From the NCBI RefSeq assembly GCF_016775155.1, contig NZ_JAEUGD010000023.1, positions 186,001-250,000 on the forward strand: 64,000 bases of DNA, given 5' to 3'. The notes beneath the pieces are model-generated. The model made no database searches, had not been told where the DNA came from, and saw nothing but the letters and a program-made list of their open reading frames with translations. This document shows, piece by piece, positions 8,644-17,293 of this stretch. Position 1 is the stretch's first letter, and each line of letters begins with the position of its first letter. Both the position numbers and the translations under genes were made by a program. This DNA is from Fulvivirga marina. GTDB taxonomy: Bacteria > Bacteroidota > Bacteroidia > Cytophagales > Cyclobacteriaceae.

Positions 8644-11082
8644 TTAAAATTTGTAGCGAGCTGATATGAGCATATTAAAGCCTGTTTCATCTGCGAAATA
8701 TCTCAACCTGTTGGTATAATCTCTGTAGCTATAGTTGAGTATATTCTTAAATTCTACTCCAAAAACGAACTGATTAACAATACCCTGTAATTTCAGGTTC
8801 ATCAGTAGATAACCACTTGGTGCCGGAAGGAAGTCAAAGTTAGACCGATCCTGTTGGAAGAGGTTTTCTCCGTTAAGTTGGGCATCATTGATTTCAGCAA
8901 CTGTAATTACCCTTGGCGAATTGAATTGCTCAAACGTATAGCTGGTCTCAAAAGCAGCACTAAATTCATCCAATCCCAAAAGTGATTTTGAATGCGAAAG
9001 TTCATAACTAATTCTGTTGGGAGGAATTCCTATAAAGAAATCATCATTATTGACATCACGTGCGTGGAGATACGAGCCCTTTATTTGCGATTCCCAAATG
9101 GTAGAGTGACGATATATGTAGCTCGCGTCCAGTCCAAAAAACACTGCATCTGTTTGGTCATAGATATAAAATGGAAATGGGCCACGAACCGTAGCTGCAA
9201 TTCCGGCTGGTTTGGAATAGATATACCCCTTAAGGTAATTGAAATGCGCTGTTACCTCTAAGCTTTGCTCCTTTGTGGTATGGTTAAAAGTATTTACCCA
9301 TTTAAACCCCAATTCATTGTCTACTGGTTTCTGATTTTGATCTAATACATCAGTTGAGCTAATCGGAGTTCCAAATTCATCAGTAGAGTGACGCCAAAGG
9401 CCAAAATCAATCGTGAATTCGTGCTTACCATAACTATATAATTCAGCAATATTTGGAGGTCTCCAAGCCGTTCCGAAATTACTTCTGAAGCTTGTGTTTT
9501 TGCCTAATTGGGCATTTACCCCCACCAAGCCAGTAATGCTTTGATAATTAAGGTCTTGCTTATAGATATCATTCTCGGTGTCACGGCCTCTTATGGAGCT
9601 GGATTGATAATCATAGCGTAAACCCAATTCAAAATCTAGACTGCCTAAAGCCTTTGATTCAATGATATATATGCCAAACCTGTTGTTATTGTAATTAGGA
9701 ACAAACGGGATAGTATTAGTGCCGGGTATATTATTATTGTCCTGGTAGAGCCACTGAGTTCCCACTGTACCATTCCACCCGGAAATCTGCGCATGTTGCC
9801 AGTCCAGGTCAAAAGTATGGGTGAAAAGCTCCAGGTCAATGGCAGGTCTTTCATTGTTGCTACCCCGCCTCACATCAAACTCCTGCCTTGTGTTTGCCTG
9901 AAAACCATACTGGAAATTCAATTGATGATCTTTAAAATTATAGTGTCCTTTTAACCTGACCAGGTCGTGGCTAACTTCTTGGCGAGGGTTGTTGATGTCA
10001 TAACTAAAGCTTTCTGTAAAGAATGGTTCTTTTGCTTTTAGAGCAATGTCAAGGTCGTTCAGGTTACCCACCACTGACCCTCTTAATATGCCAAGAGTTT
10101 GTTCAACATGACTATACAAAATTGTAAGATCAAGTTTTTTATGATGATACCTTGAGCCGAACATGTAACTCAATTCACGGGCACCAGTGTTAGTAAGTAT
10201 ATGATCCGGGGCGCTTAGATCTCCCTGGTATAACCCTGCAACCTGCCCCATCCAGGCGAAGTTTTTATATCCTTGCTGCAATAAAAGGTCGGTATTAATT
10301 GAGCGGCCATTAGTAGCTGTGGTTATTCCCGCTGCTCCATGCAGGTGACCCGTGGATAGTTCCATTTTAGGAGGGTTTATGATAATAACGCCGCCCATAG
10401 CATCCGGGCCATACTTGACGGAAGCTGCGCCTTTGACCAATGCGATGTTGTCAGCCATTGCCGCATCTATTTCCGGTGCATGTTCCTGCCCCCAGCCCTG
10501 CCCTTCATGCCTTACGCCGTTATTAATAATTAAAACCCTACTGCCGTGTAATCCATGGATCATAGGTTTTACTACATTTTGTCCGGTCTTTAGAGTTGAA
10601 ACTCCCGTGATATTGCTCAGCACGTCTCCAAGAGATTCGTTTTGCATACTTTCGAGGTCTTTGCCTGATATTTTAGATTCAGTCATAGATTCGAGACCGG
10701 TTTCGATAGAACTGCCTTCTATTACTATGCTTTCCAGAATGACATCGCTAGGGGCGAGCTTTACCACTAAATCGGGATGATAGATGTCGTGATGGTGTAT
10801 AACGCTTTTATAGCCCAAATGTGAAATAAAAATATCAAACTCCTTTTCACAAAGCTTGTTAAACAGAAACTTTCCTGCTTCATCGGTTAATACACCTTTT
10901 TCAGAATTTTTAATTTGTACCGTAGCGTAAGGGACAGGCTCATGGGTGGAGGCATCCATAATAACGCCGGAAATAATGCAACTACAATCAGTAGCACAGT
11001 CTTTTTTCTCCTGAGAGAAAGTCGATATGTGCGTTAGCAATAGGGCTGCAAAGATTAAGGTTTTGGGTATACGGCTAATCAT
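8644..11082 (-). CDS. TonB-dependent receptor, probable metal (zinc-type) importer
   Basis: 812 residues from the ATG at 11082. A GTG/ATG-type start at 11112 is possible, but 11082 gives a cleaner signal peptide (MISRIPKTLIFAALLLTHIS) and leaves the dyad at 11085-11099 outside the coding region. After the signal come a Cys cluster (DCATDCSC) and a CarboxypepD_reg domain with a His cluster, SVIHHHDIYH. The plug carries GLHGSRVLIINNGVRHEGQ, followed by a 22-strand-type barrel ending ISARYKF. The His and Cys residues and the dyad point to a transition-metal ligand, but this is inference and a cobalamin or siderophore ligand is not excluded. A lipoprotein partner follows downstream. Confidence 0.9.
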   Translation of the reverse strand: MISRIPKTLIFAALLLTHISTFSQEKKDCATDCSCIISGVIMDASTHEPVPYATVQIKNSEKGVLTDEAGKFLFNKLCEKEFDIFISHLGYKSVIHHHDIYHPDLVVKLAPSDVILESIVIEGSSIETGLESMTESKISGKDLESMQNESLGDVLSNITGVSTLKTGQNVVKPMIHGLHGSRVLIINNGVRHEGQGWGQEHAPEIDAAMADNIALVKGAASVKYGPDAMGGVIIINPPKMELSTGHLHGAAGITTATNGRSINTDLLLQQGYKNFAWMGQVAGLYQGDLSAPDHILTNTGARELSYMFGSRYHHKKLDLTILYSHVEQTLGILRGSVVGNLNDLDIALKAKEPFFTESFSYDINNPRQEVSHDLVRLKGHYNFKDHQLNFQYGFQANTRQEFDVRRGSNNERPAIDLELFTHTFDLDWQHAQISGWNGTVGTQWLYQDNNNIPGTNTIPFVPNYNNNRFGIYIIESKALGSLDFELGLRYDYQSSSIRGRDTENDIYKQDLNYQSITGLVGVNAQLGKNTSFRSNFGTAWRPPNIAELYSYGKHEFTIDFGLWRHSTDEFGTPISSTDVLDQNQKPVDNELGFKWVNTFNHTTKEQSLEVTAHFNYLKGYIYSKPAGIAATVRGPFPFYIYDQTDAVFFGLDASYIYRHSTIWESQIKGSYLHARDVNNDDFFIGIPPNRISYELSHSKSLLGLDEFSAAFETSYTFEQFNSPRVITVAEINDAQLNGENLFQQDRSNFDFLPAPSGYLLMNLKLQGIVNQFVFGVEFKNILNYSYRDYTNRLRYFADETGFNMLISARYKF

Positions 11083-11083
11083 A

Positions 11084-11103
11084 ATGCAACAAAGTTGCAA
11101 ATA
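11084..11103. promoter_or_regulatory. Zur/Fur-like palindromic operator at the receptor gene start
   Basis: tgcaac-aaa-gttgca (11085-11099) is a perfect 6-3-6 palindrome just upstream of the preferred ATG. The surrounding 20-mer is shared with 8601-8620. Fur-family regulators bind dyads of this size. No regulator gene is adjacent. Its closeness to the ATG implies either a very short leader or use of the upstream start. Confidence 0.6.
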
Positions 11104-11135
11104 CGATTTCAAAAATTACAGAAATAACGAAAATT

Positions 11136-11558
11136 TTATTCGTCGACAACCTCAGAAAACTTGAATCTTTGAATAATATAATGAAGAAAATTAAAGGAAA
11201 GCACGGAATCGCTGTCTTCGTCCTTACCTGCGTCAGGGTTGTTGGTGGATGGTGTAGTTGCAGGCTGCTTATTTTGAGGCTGAGTGTTGCCAGGTGTAGA
11301 CTTTTGTTTGTTGCTTTCTTCAGTCTTTTCCTGAATATCGTCTTTACTTTTATCTTTTTGGTATGTGTTTTTCAGCCCCGGTTGTACATAGGAATTTTCC
11401 GTTCCCGGAGAGCTTGGAGCTTCAGGCTTTTCCTGATAGCTATCTCCACCACCTTCATGGAACATAAACCCACCTTCTTGTGCAGCCAGTGGATTGATAT
11501 AACCTACACTAATAAATAAGAAGATGGATGCGATGTATTTGATTGACCTATCTCTCAT
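11136..11558 (-). CDS. Secreted low-complexity Pro/Lys/Gln-rich protein
   Basis: 140 residues. A signal peptide (~1-26, ending NPLAAQ) is followed by a hydrophilic, probably disordered stretch rich in Lys, Gln, Pro, Ser and Thr (about 30-115), and a short C-terminal segment FNFLHYIIQRFKFSEVVDE that looks like an amphipathic helix. No domain was recognised. It ends 24 bp before the alternative receptor start and may be transcribed with it. It could be a small envelope protein, but no function can be supported. Secretion is clear from the sequence. Confidence 0.6.
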   Translation of the reverse strand: MRDRSIKYIASIFLFISVGYINPLAAQEGGFMFHEGGGDSYQEKPEAPSSPGTENSYVQPGLKNTYQKDKSKDDIQEKTEESNKQKSTPGNTQPQNKQPATTPSTNNPDAGKDEDSDSVLSFNFLHYIIQRFKFSEVVDE

Positions 11559-11613
11559 GATTTTTCAAGGTGTTCTAATATACGTATTAATTTTCAAAAG
11601 GTTACAAACCTTA

Positions 11614-11644
11614 CTTGATACGACTCGTTGATATATTATATTTG
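11614..11644 (+). promoter_or_regulatory. Promoter of csaA with almost no leader
   Basis: cTTG at 11614-11617, 19 bp, then TATATTTG at 11637-11644, close to the TTTG/TAnnTTTG consensus. The -7 box ends 7 bp before the ATG at 11652, so the mRNA would be nearly leaderless. This argues against the in-frame ATG at 11628, which lies upstream of the -7 box. Confidence 0.6.
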
Positions 11645-11651
11645 CACAATT

Positions 11652-11990
11652 ATGGATCAAATTAGCTGGAACGATTTTGAAAAAGTTCAACTTCGTGTTG
11701 GAACGATTGTTAAAGTAGAGGATTTTCCTGAAGCCAGAAAGCCCGCTTATAAAGTTTGGGTTGATCTGGGAGAAGATATTGGTATAAAAAAATCCAGTGC
11801 CCAGATCACTCATCATTATTCGAAAGAAACCTTGCACAACAAGCAGGTTGTTTGTGTCGTTAACTTTCCGGAAAAACAGATTGGGCCATTGTTATCACAG
11901 ATACTGATCACAGGTTTTGCTGATGAAAATGGAGATATTCTTTTGGCCGTTCCTGATCAACAGGTTCCGAATGGCGCCAAACTTCATTGA
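11652..11990 (+). CDS. csaA: CsaA-like tRNA-binding domain protein
   Basis: 112 residues from the ATG at 11652 (MDQISWNDFEKVQLRVGTI), the usual CsaA length and N-terminus. The OB-fold tRNA-binding domain covers the whole protein, with VQLRVGTIVKVEDFPEARKP, SSAQITHHY and VVCVVNFPEKQIGP typical of CsaA/YtpR-type domains. CsaA of Bacillus has been described as a secretion-linked chaperone, but the molecular role of stand-alone copies is not settled. The next gene starts 2 bp after the stop, so the pair is probably translationally coupled. Confidence 0.88.
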   Translation: MDQISWNDFEKVQLRVGTIVKVEDFPEARKPAYKVWVDLGEDIGIKKSSAQITHHYSKETLHNKQVVCVVNFPEKQIGPLLSQILITGFADENGDILLAVPDQQVPNGAKLH

Positions 11991-11991
11991 G

Positions 11992-12861
11992 ATGAGTGAG
12001 TTGCGAATCAGAAGCCTTAAGCCGGTCGACCTGACCGATATGTACATTACTTTTCTGGATTCTTTTTCTGATTACAAAGTTCCATTCAGGCTTACAAAGG
12101 AACAGTTTGTTAGAAAGTTTGTTGAAAAACTTAAAATTGATTTTTCACTCTCAGCCGGAGCTTATGTAGATAACTCATTAGTAGGTTTTGTATTTACGGC
12201 CGTAAATTACTATGAGGGAAAATTAACAGCATACAACGGGGGAACCGGAGTACGACCTGCTAATAGAGGAAAAAAGCTTACAATTAGGATGTATGACTAC
12301 CTGATACCCAGGTTTCGAGAAAGACGAATCAAGCAGTGTGTTTTGGAGGTTCTGACTGAAAACGACCGAGCGATAAAGGCTTATAGAAGTATTGGTTTTA
12401 GGGAAACAAAGTATTTCAGGTGTTTTAAGTTTGATTCAAAGTACCTGAAGGTTAAGCATCCCGAAATTGGCCTGGAAATATTTGAGGTAAAACAACCTAA
12501 CTGGGATATGTACGAGCGCTTTGCCGATCAAGCCCCTTCTTTTCTTGACTCCTCTTTAATGATCAATGATAATCTTGCTAGCGAAACTATTGTAGAAGCC
12601 TATTATGAAGGGAAGTGTGTGGGCTACGCAATATATCAACCAGCATTTGGTAGAATAAGTCAGGTGGGTGTGGCGCCGGAGGTCAGGGGGAAGGGAGTAG
12701 GCTCCAGCCTGATCAAATATATTCAGGATACTAGCAAGCAGAAGATATTAACAGTAATCAATATTCAGAGAGAAGCGGAGAACACAATCAATTTCTTCCA
12801 AACCCTGGGCTTCAAAAACCAGTTGAATCAGTATGAAATGATTATGCCGCTGGATAGCTGA
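11992..12861 (+). CDS. Tandem GNAT-family N-acetyltransferase
   Basis: 289 residues from the ATG at 11992, chosen because it follows the csaA stop at once and opens with the acetyltransferase strand ELRIRSLKPVDL. The N-terminal GNAT copy (~1-155) has GGTGVRPANRGKKLT as its acetyl-CoA loop and ENDRAIKAYRSIGF as motif B. The C-terminal copy (~190-289) has the classic SQVGVAPEVRGKGVGSSL. Both acetyl-CoA sites look usable, although the first has K where G is usual. The substrate is unknown. It is in an operon with csaA. Confidence 0.85.
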   Translation: MSELRIRSLKPVDLTDMYITFLDSFSDYKVPFRLTKEQFVRKFVEKLKIDFSLSAGAYVDNSLVGFVFTAVNYYEGKLTAYNGGTGVRPANRGKKLTIRMYDYLIPRFRERRIKQCVLEVLTENDRAIKAYRSIGFRETKYFRCFKFDSKYLKVKHPEIGLEIFEVKQPNWDMYERFADQAPSFLDSSLMINDNLASETIVEAYYEGKCVGYAIYQPAFGRISQVGVAPEVRGKGVGSSLIKYIQDTSKQKILTVINIQREAENTINFFQTLGFKNQLNQYEMIMPLDS

Positions 12862-12989
12862 AATAACCTATTCTGTTTATACTTTTAAGTGCTTATCCTG
12901 GAAGTATTTGTCTAGTTTCAAACCACTCAAATACCTAATAAACACGTATCTTAGCTGTATTCGCCGTCATTAAAACAGTTTTTTGGTTC

Positions 12990-15422
12990 ATGATCAATTT
13001 TAATAACCTTGCTAAGATTGCCTCTGGGGAGATTGTGTTATCTGAATATTCCGGGGATATCAAATACCTGATAACAGACAGTCGTAAATCTTTTTTTGCT
13101 GGTGGCGGGATATTTTTTGCTATAAGTGGAGAGAGGCATGATGGGCATGAGTATATCAAATCTCTTTACGATAAGGGCGTTCGGCAATTTGTGGTTGAGA
13201 GAGATATTGATATATCAGGTCTTGAAGGGAGCAACTTGCTTAAGGTTAGAAGCAGCCTGGCGGCTTTGCAGGCTTTGGCCAGGAAACATCGTGAGCAGTT
13301 TAATATAGAGGTCATTGGTATAACTGGGAGTAATGGGAAGACAATAGTAAAAGAATGGCTTTTTCAACTTATAGTCCCACATAAGCGAGCCGTAAAAAAC
13401 CCTCATAGTTATAACTCCCAAATTGGTGTTCCGCTTTCGGTCTGGCAGCTCAACGAGCAGCACGAGGTGGGGATTTTTGAGGCAGGTATTTCAGAACCTG
13501 GTGAAATGGAAAAACTTGAGGTCATCATTCAGCCTACGATAGGCATCTTCACTAATATTGGCTCAGCGCACGATGCTGGCTTTAATTCATACAAACAAAA
13601 AATTCAGGAGAAGGTAAGGCTTTTTAAGAATGCTGTGGAGGTAATCTACTGTAAAGATCATGAGGAAGTAGATCAACACCTTGCAAACAAAGGCTTCAGC
13701 TGGGGGCATCACGTGGATAGTGATGTTAGAATCATTGATGTTATGCATGATGAGCGGGAGACAGTTGTAAACATCAGGTTTGGCTCAGACTTTTCCTTCA
13801 GAATACCCTTTGTTGATAAAGCATCTTTGGAAAATTGCCTTCACTGCATTGCTTATATGCTGTTTAAGGGATACGATTTCATTGCGATTCAAGAGGGCAT
13901 CAGCAAACTTCATAAAGTTCATATGCGACTTGAGCTTAAAAAAGCCATTCATGGTAGCTATGTGATTGACGATGTTTACAACAATGATCTTGCAGGTTTA
14001 CAAATTGCTCTTGATTTTTTATCTCATCAAAAGCAGCATGAGCGTAAATCAGTTATTATCTCTGACATTTTACAATCGGTTTCGGATCAGGAAAAATTAT
14101 ATGCTCAGGTTAGCGAATTACTAAAAGCTGCCAATGTGACTAAATTAGTTGGTATAGGTTCGGCATTAATGCATTATAAAGTGCTATTTGATATAGAAGC
14201 CGAGTTTTATGAAACTACCTCCGATTTTCTACAAAACCACGACCTTACTACCTTCCGCGAGGAGACCATTCTGATAAAGGGAGCTCGAACTTTTACTTTT
14301 GAAAAAATAGTCAGAGCACTTGAAGAAAAAATCCATGGTACTCAATTGGAGATTAACCTTGATGCACTTACCAATAACCTCAACTTCTTCCGGTCCAGGA
14401 TGAAGCCTGAGACCAAGCTAATGGTAATGGTCAAGGCATTTGCTTATGGTAGTGGTAGTTTGGAAGTAGCCAACCTATTGCAGTTCCACAGGGTAGATTA
14501 CCTGGGGGTTGCTTATGCTGATGAAGGTATGATACTTAGAAAAAATGGCATCTACCTTCCTATTATGGTCATGAACCCCAGTGAAGATAGTTTTGAAAAG
14601 CTCTATCAATATCAACTGGAACCCGAGGTTTATAACTTTAATATTATCAAACAGTTGATTGCCTTTCTGGGTAACCGAACCATGAGGGTACATATAAAAC
14701 TGGATACAGGTATGCGCCGTCTGGGCTTTGAGGAGGGTGATATTGACTCATTGGTTGATTTGCTTGAAAAGCATAGGAATATTGAGGTTAAAAGTATATT
14801 CAGTCATTTGGCAGGTGCGGACGAAGCCGAACATAACCAATTTTCTCAGGAGCAGGCAGCTAAGTTTAAAAGCCTTTCTGATCGAGTCATGAAGCACTTG
14901 CACCGTACTCCCCTCAGGCATTTGGTCAACTCTCCTGGCATTGTTCGTTTCCCGGAATTTCATTTTGATATGGTAAGGCTGGGAATAGGTCTATATGGTT
15001 TAGAGGCCAGTAAACAGGAACAGCACCGATTGCAACCAATAAGCAGGTTGAAGACCATTATCTCACAAATAAAGCAGATCAAAAAAGGAGAGACCATTGG
15101 TTATAGCAGAAAGGGGTTGGCAAAAAGTGATATGCAGATCGCTACTATCGCTATAGGTTATGCAGATGGTTTTAGTAGAGCGTTTAGCAATGGGGTGGGA
15201 GAGGTATGGTTGAACGGAAAGAATGCCCCTGTAATAGGGAATGTTTGCATGGATATGACTATGATAGATATCACTGGTATTGATGCTGTCGAAGGAGATG
15301 AAGTTGAAGTGTTTGGAGAACATTTAACTATTATTGATGCAGCCTCAAGAATCAATACAATACCTTATGAAATTCTTACCAATGTCAGTCAACGTGTAAA
15401 GCGTATTTACTACATGGAATAA
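12990..15422 (+). CDS. murF-alr: Bifunctional MurF ligase / alanine racemase fusion
   Basis: 810 residues. The N-terminal half (~1-445) is UDP-MurNAc-tripeptide:D-Ala-D-Ala ligase, with the ATP loop GITGSNGKTIVKEW (110-123), the NPHSYNSQIGVP segment and DDVYNNDLAG. The C-terminal half (~448-810) is a fold-type III alanine racemase with PLP lysine in MVMVKAFAYGSGS (about K482), NSPGIVRF, the tyrosine segment GETIGYSRKG and the C-terminal IPYEILTNVSQRVKRIY. The fusion supplies D-Ala and attaches the D-Ala-D-Ala dipeptide for peptidoglycan. It is a known arrangement in Bacteroidota. The MurF half is somewhat divergent (TIVKEW rather than TTTKE). It stands alone, away from a dcw cluster. Confidence 0.95.
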   Translation: MINFNNLAKIASGEIVLSEYSGDIKYLITDSRKSFFAGGGIFFAISGERHDGHEYIKSLYDKGVRQFVVERDIDISGLEGSNLLKVRSSLAALQALARKHREQFNIEVIGITGSNGKTIVKEWLFQLIVPHKRAVKNPHSYNSQIGVPLSVWQLNEQHEVGIFEAGISEPGEMEKLEVIIQPTIGIFTNIGSAHDAGFNSYKQKIQEKVRLFKNAVEVIYCKDHEEVDQHLANKGFSWGHHVDSDVRIIDVMHDERETVVNIRFGSDFSFRIPFVDKASLENCLHCIAYMLFKGYDFIAIQEGISKLHKVHMRLELKKAIHGSYVIDDVYNNDLAGLQIALDFLSHQKQHERKSVIISDILQSVSDQEKLYAQVSELLKAANVTKLVGIGSALMHYKVLFDIEAEFYETTSDFLQNHDLTTFREETILIKGARTFTFEKIVRALEEKIHGTQLEINLDALTNNLNFFRSRMKPETKLMVMVKAFAYGSGSLEVANLLQFHRVDYLGVAYADEGMILRKNGIYLPIMVMNPSEDSFEKLYQYQLEPEVYNFNIIKQLIAFLGNRTMRVHIKLDTGMRRLGFEEGDIDSLVDLLEKHRNIEVKSIFSHLAGADEAEHNQFSQEQAAKFKSLSDRVMKHLHRTPLRHLVNSPGIVRFPEFHFDMVRLGIGLYGLEASKQEQHRLQPISRLKTIISQIKQIKKGETIGYSRKGLAKSDMQIATIAIGYADGFSRAFSNGVGEVWLNGKNAPVIGNVCMDMTMIDITGIDAVEGDEVEVFGEHLTIIDAASRINTIPYEILTNVSQRVKRIYYME

Positions 15423-15754
15423 TATTCAAACAGGTAATGTCTTTGGTCTTCACCAGGGCTTCTAACGTAGCTATCATTAGGAAATAATCAAGGCATAGGT
15501 TTCAAGTGACAGGTTTTCCTTACTATGAGATTTGATTATTTTTCATACCGTTGATCCTCTGTCGATTTTAATAAACAGTGCCATTTGAAAACCTGCTTTT
15601 GCCCTCCATATCATGGTGGGGCCACCCAACGGTTAATTAACTTTTGGTTGAATTATATAAAAAAAGTATCTTACTTTTTCACTAATGCAAAATTATTGGG
15701 AGACGTAGCACTGGCCGATAGGGGCCAAGAATGTTTTAACTTAACCTGTAGAAA
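15423..15754. other. 332-bp intergenic region
   Basis: No reading frame, tRNA-like fold or clear promoter was seen. Short hairpins occur (ggtggggccacc near 15610 and tggcc-gatag-ggcca near 15712), without T runs. It separates the murF-alr gene from two small exported-protein genes. Confidence 0.4.
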
Positions 15755-15967
15755 ATGAAAAAAAGTATCGTACTAATCTCTTTGATCGGGCTTATGATAG
15801 CTTGTTCAGGGGAAAAAAAAGAAAGTACCGAGGAAACTCAAATCACTGAGGAAGAGGTGCAGAACATAGAGCAATCAGCTCAGGAAATTGATGCTGTGAT
15901 TGACTCCTCTATTCAGGAAATTGACACGCTGCAAAATGAAATTGATGACTTGCTAAAAGATATATAA
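15755..15967 (+). CDS. Small acidic coiled-coil lipoprotein
   Basis: 70 residues. A lipoprotein signal with lipobox MIAC is followed by about 50 residues very rich in Glu, Ile, Gln and Asp with a regular heptad-like pattern (VQNIEQSAQEIDAVIDSSI), suggesting one long amphipathic helix or coiled coil on the periplasmic or outer-membrane face. No family recognised. It lies 14 bp before a second exported helical protein gene, so the two probably form an operon. Confidence 0.65.
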   Translation: MKKSIVLISLIGLMIACSGEKKESTEETQITEEEVQNIEQSAQEIDAVIDSSIQEIDTLQNEIDDLLKDI

Positions 15968-15981
15968 ACAACCCTATCCAT

Positions 15982-16584
15982 ATGAAAAATTTATTAATAA
16001 TAGGCTTTATGGTTTTTGCTCTAAGCCTTTCTGGTACGGCCCAGGGACAAAATAAAGGCCAAAGTAAAAAACAGGAAGCAGATACTACGGTAGAGCGTTC
16101 ACGAGGAAAAAGTGATAAAATAAAAGCTAATAAGCAAGGAGGAAAACCTGATGATGCTAAGGTAAAAAATAAAGAAGCTAAAGATAGTAGTAAACCGGAT
16201 AAGGATAAGCAAAATCGAAATTCAGAGGATAAGACGGGAGAGGCAAATGCCTATGGAAAAGAAAAGGGTGATATGAGAGGTGGGGAGTTTGGTCAGCAAC
16301 GCTCAGAAGATGCAAAGGCTGCGGCTGCGGCAAGAATGGCAGAAGCAAAGCAGCAGATAGAACGTCATGAAATGCAGGTTAAAGAGAATGAAGAAAAAGT
16401 AAAAGAGGCTAGGGAAAAGGTTAAGGAGCAAGAGGCTTCAGGTGAAGTTTCTCCAGAAGAAATTTTGCGAAAAAATGAAAAAATAGCTGAGGCAGAAAAG
16501 AAAGTTAAGGAACTTAAGGAAGTTGTAGAAAAAGAAAGGAAGCGGCTCGAAGAGTTAGGAAAAGTCCTTAAAGGTAATAATTAG
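15982..16584 (+). CDS. Exported Lys/Glu-rich helical protein
   Basis: 200 residues. A signal peptide (~1-22, ending GTAQGQ) is followed by a strongly basic disordered stretch (25-105) and a long charged helix (~108-195) with heptads such as MQVKENEEKVKEAREKVKEQ, predicted coiled coil. There are no enzyme motifs. It may interact with its smaller operon neighbour, since both are exported and helical with complementary charge (acidic against basic), but this is inference. Function unknown. Confidence 0.6.
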   Translation: MKNLLIIGFMVFALSLSGTAQGQNKGQSKKQEADTTVERSRGKSDKIKANKQGGKPDDAKVKNKEAKDSSKPDKDKQNRNSEDKTGEANAYGKEKGDMRGGEFGQQRSEDAKAAAAARMAEAKQQIERHEMQVKENEEKVKEAREKVKEQEASGEVSPEEILRKNEKIAEAEKKVKELKEVVEKERKRLEELGKVLKGNN

Positions 16585-16594
16585 TTGTTTGAGG

Positions 16595-16632
16595 CCAGGC
16601 TTCCGAAATCTCAATGGGTTTCGGAAGCCTGG
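16595..16632. terminator. Strong hairpin between convergent genes
   Basis: A perfect 14-bp stem, ccaggcttccgaaa (16595-16608) with 16619-16632, and a 10-nt loop, in the 54-bp gap between converging genes. No T run follows on either strand, so it may act as a bidirectional barrier or 3' end rather than a textbook terminator. Confidence 0.6.
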
Positions 16633-16638
16633 ATTAAA

Positions 16639-17214
16639 TCAAAACTTTACTTCAGGCGCTTCATCTGCGCCGGATTCAGCCTCAAAATATCCCTTTCTGT
16701 CAAACCCAAAAATATTGGCAACAACTACTCCGGGAAATGTTCTTATTGAGGTATTATATTTTTTGACAACTTCATTAAATCGCCTTCTCTCAACGGCAAT
16801 TCGATTTTCTGTGCCCTCTAATTGAGCTTGTAATTGACTAAAGTTTTGTGTAGCCTTAAGTTCTGGATATCTTTCAATAACGACCATTAATCTTGACAGA
16901 GCAGAACTTAAGCCTTCCTGGGCCTCTTGAAACTTTTGTATAGACTCTGGGGATAAGTTACTGGGATCAACATTGATGGATGTCGCTTTTGCACGGGCTT
17001 CAATCACTTCATTTAATGTGCTTTTCTCAAACTCGGCTGCACCTTTGACCGTGTTTACTAAATTTGGAATGAGATCAGCCCGACGCTGATATACATTTTC
17101 CACCTGAGCCCATGCTGCCTCTGTACTTTCTGCTTTGCCGACAAGGCCGTTATATGATGAGAACACCCAAATCACCACAATAACAATTATTATCCAGGGG
17201 ATATATTTCTTCAT
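16639..17214 (-). CDS. lemA: LemA family protein
   Basis: 191 residues from the ATG at 17214, chosen because it begins the hydrophobic N-terminal anchor KKYIPWIIIVIVVIWVF; an upstream in-frame start at 17259 would add a hydrophilic leader. The LemA core follows: YNGLVGKAESTEAAWAQVEN, then QRRADLIPNLVNTVKGAAEFE, and the C-terminal TSIRTFPGVVVANIFGF, ending with a short acidic tail. LemA proteins are membrane-anchored helical bundles of unclear function, often near TPM/YgcG phosphatases, which are absent here. Confidence 0.92.
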   Translation of the reverse strand: MKKYIPWIIIVIVVIWVFSSYNGLVGKAESTEAAWAQVENVYQRRADLIPNLVNTVKGAAEFEKSTLNEVIEARAKATSINVDPSNLSPESIQKFQEAQEGLSSALSRLMVVIERYPELKATQNFSQLQAQLEGTENRIAVERRRFNEVVKKYNTSIRTFPGVVVANIFGFDRKGYFEAESGADEAPEVKF

Positions 17215-17293
17215 AATTCTGATATTTGTATTTAAGTAAAAATACGTCAAATCAGGCATTTGATCAACATTATATAGTTAACGGTTTGTTTTA

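Noticed and set aside
8992-9261. Antisense open frames inside the receptor and other large genes
   Set aside because: They are reverse-strand shadows of well-supported genes with no independent features.
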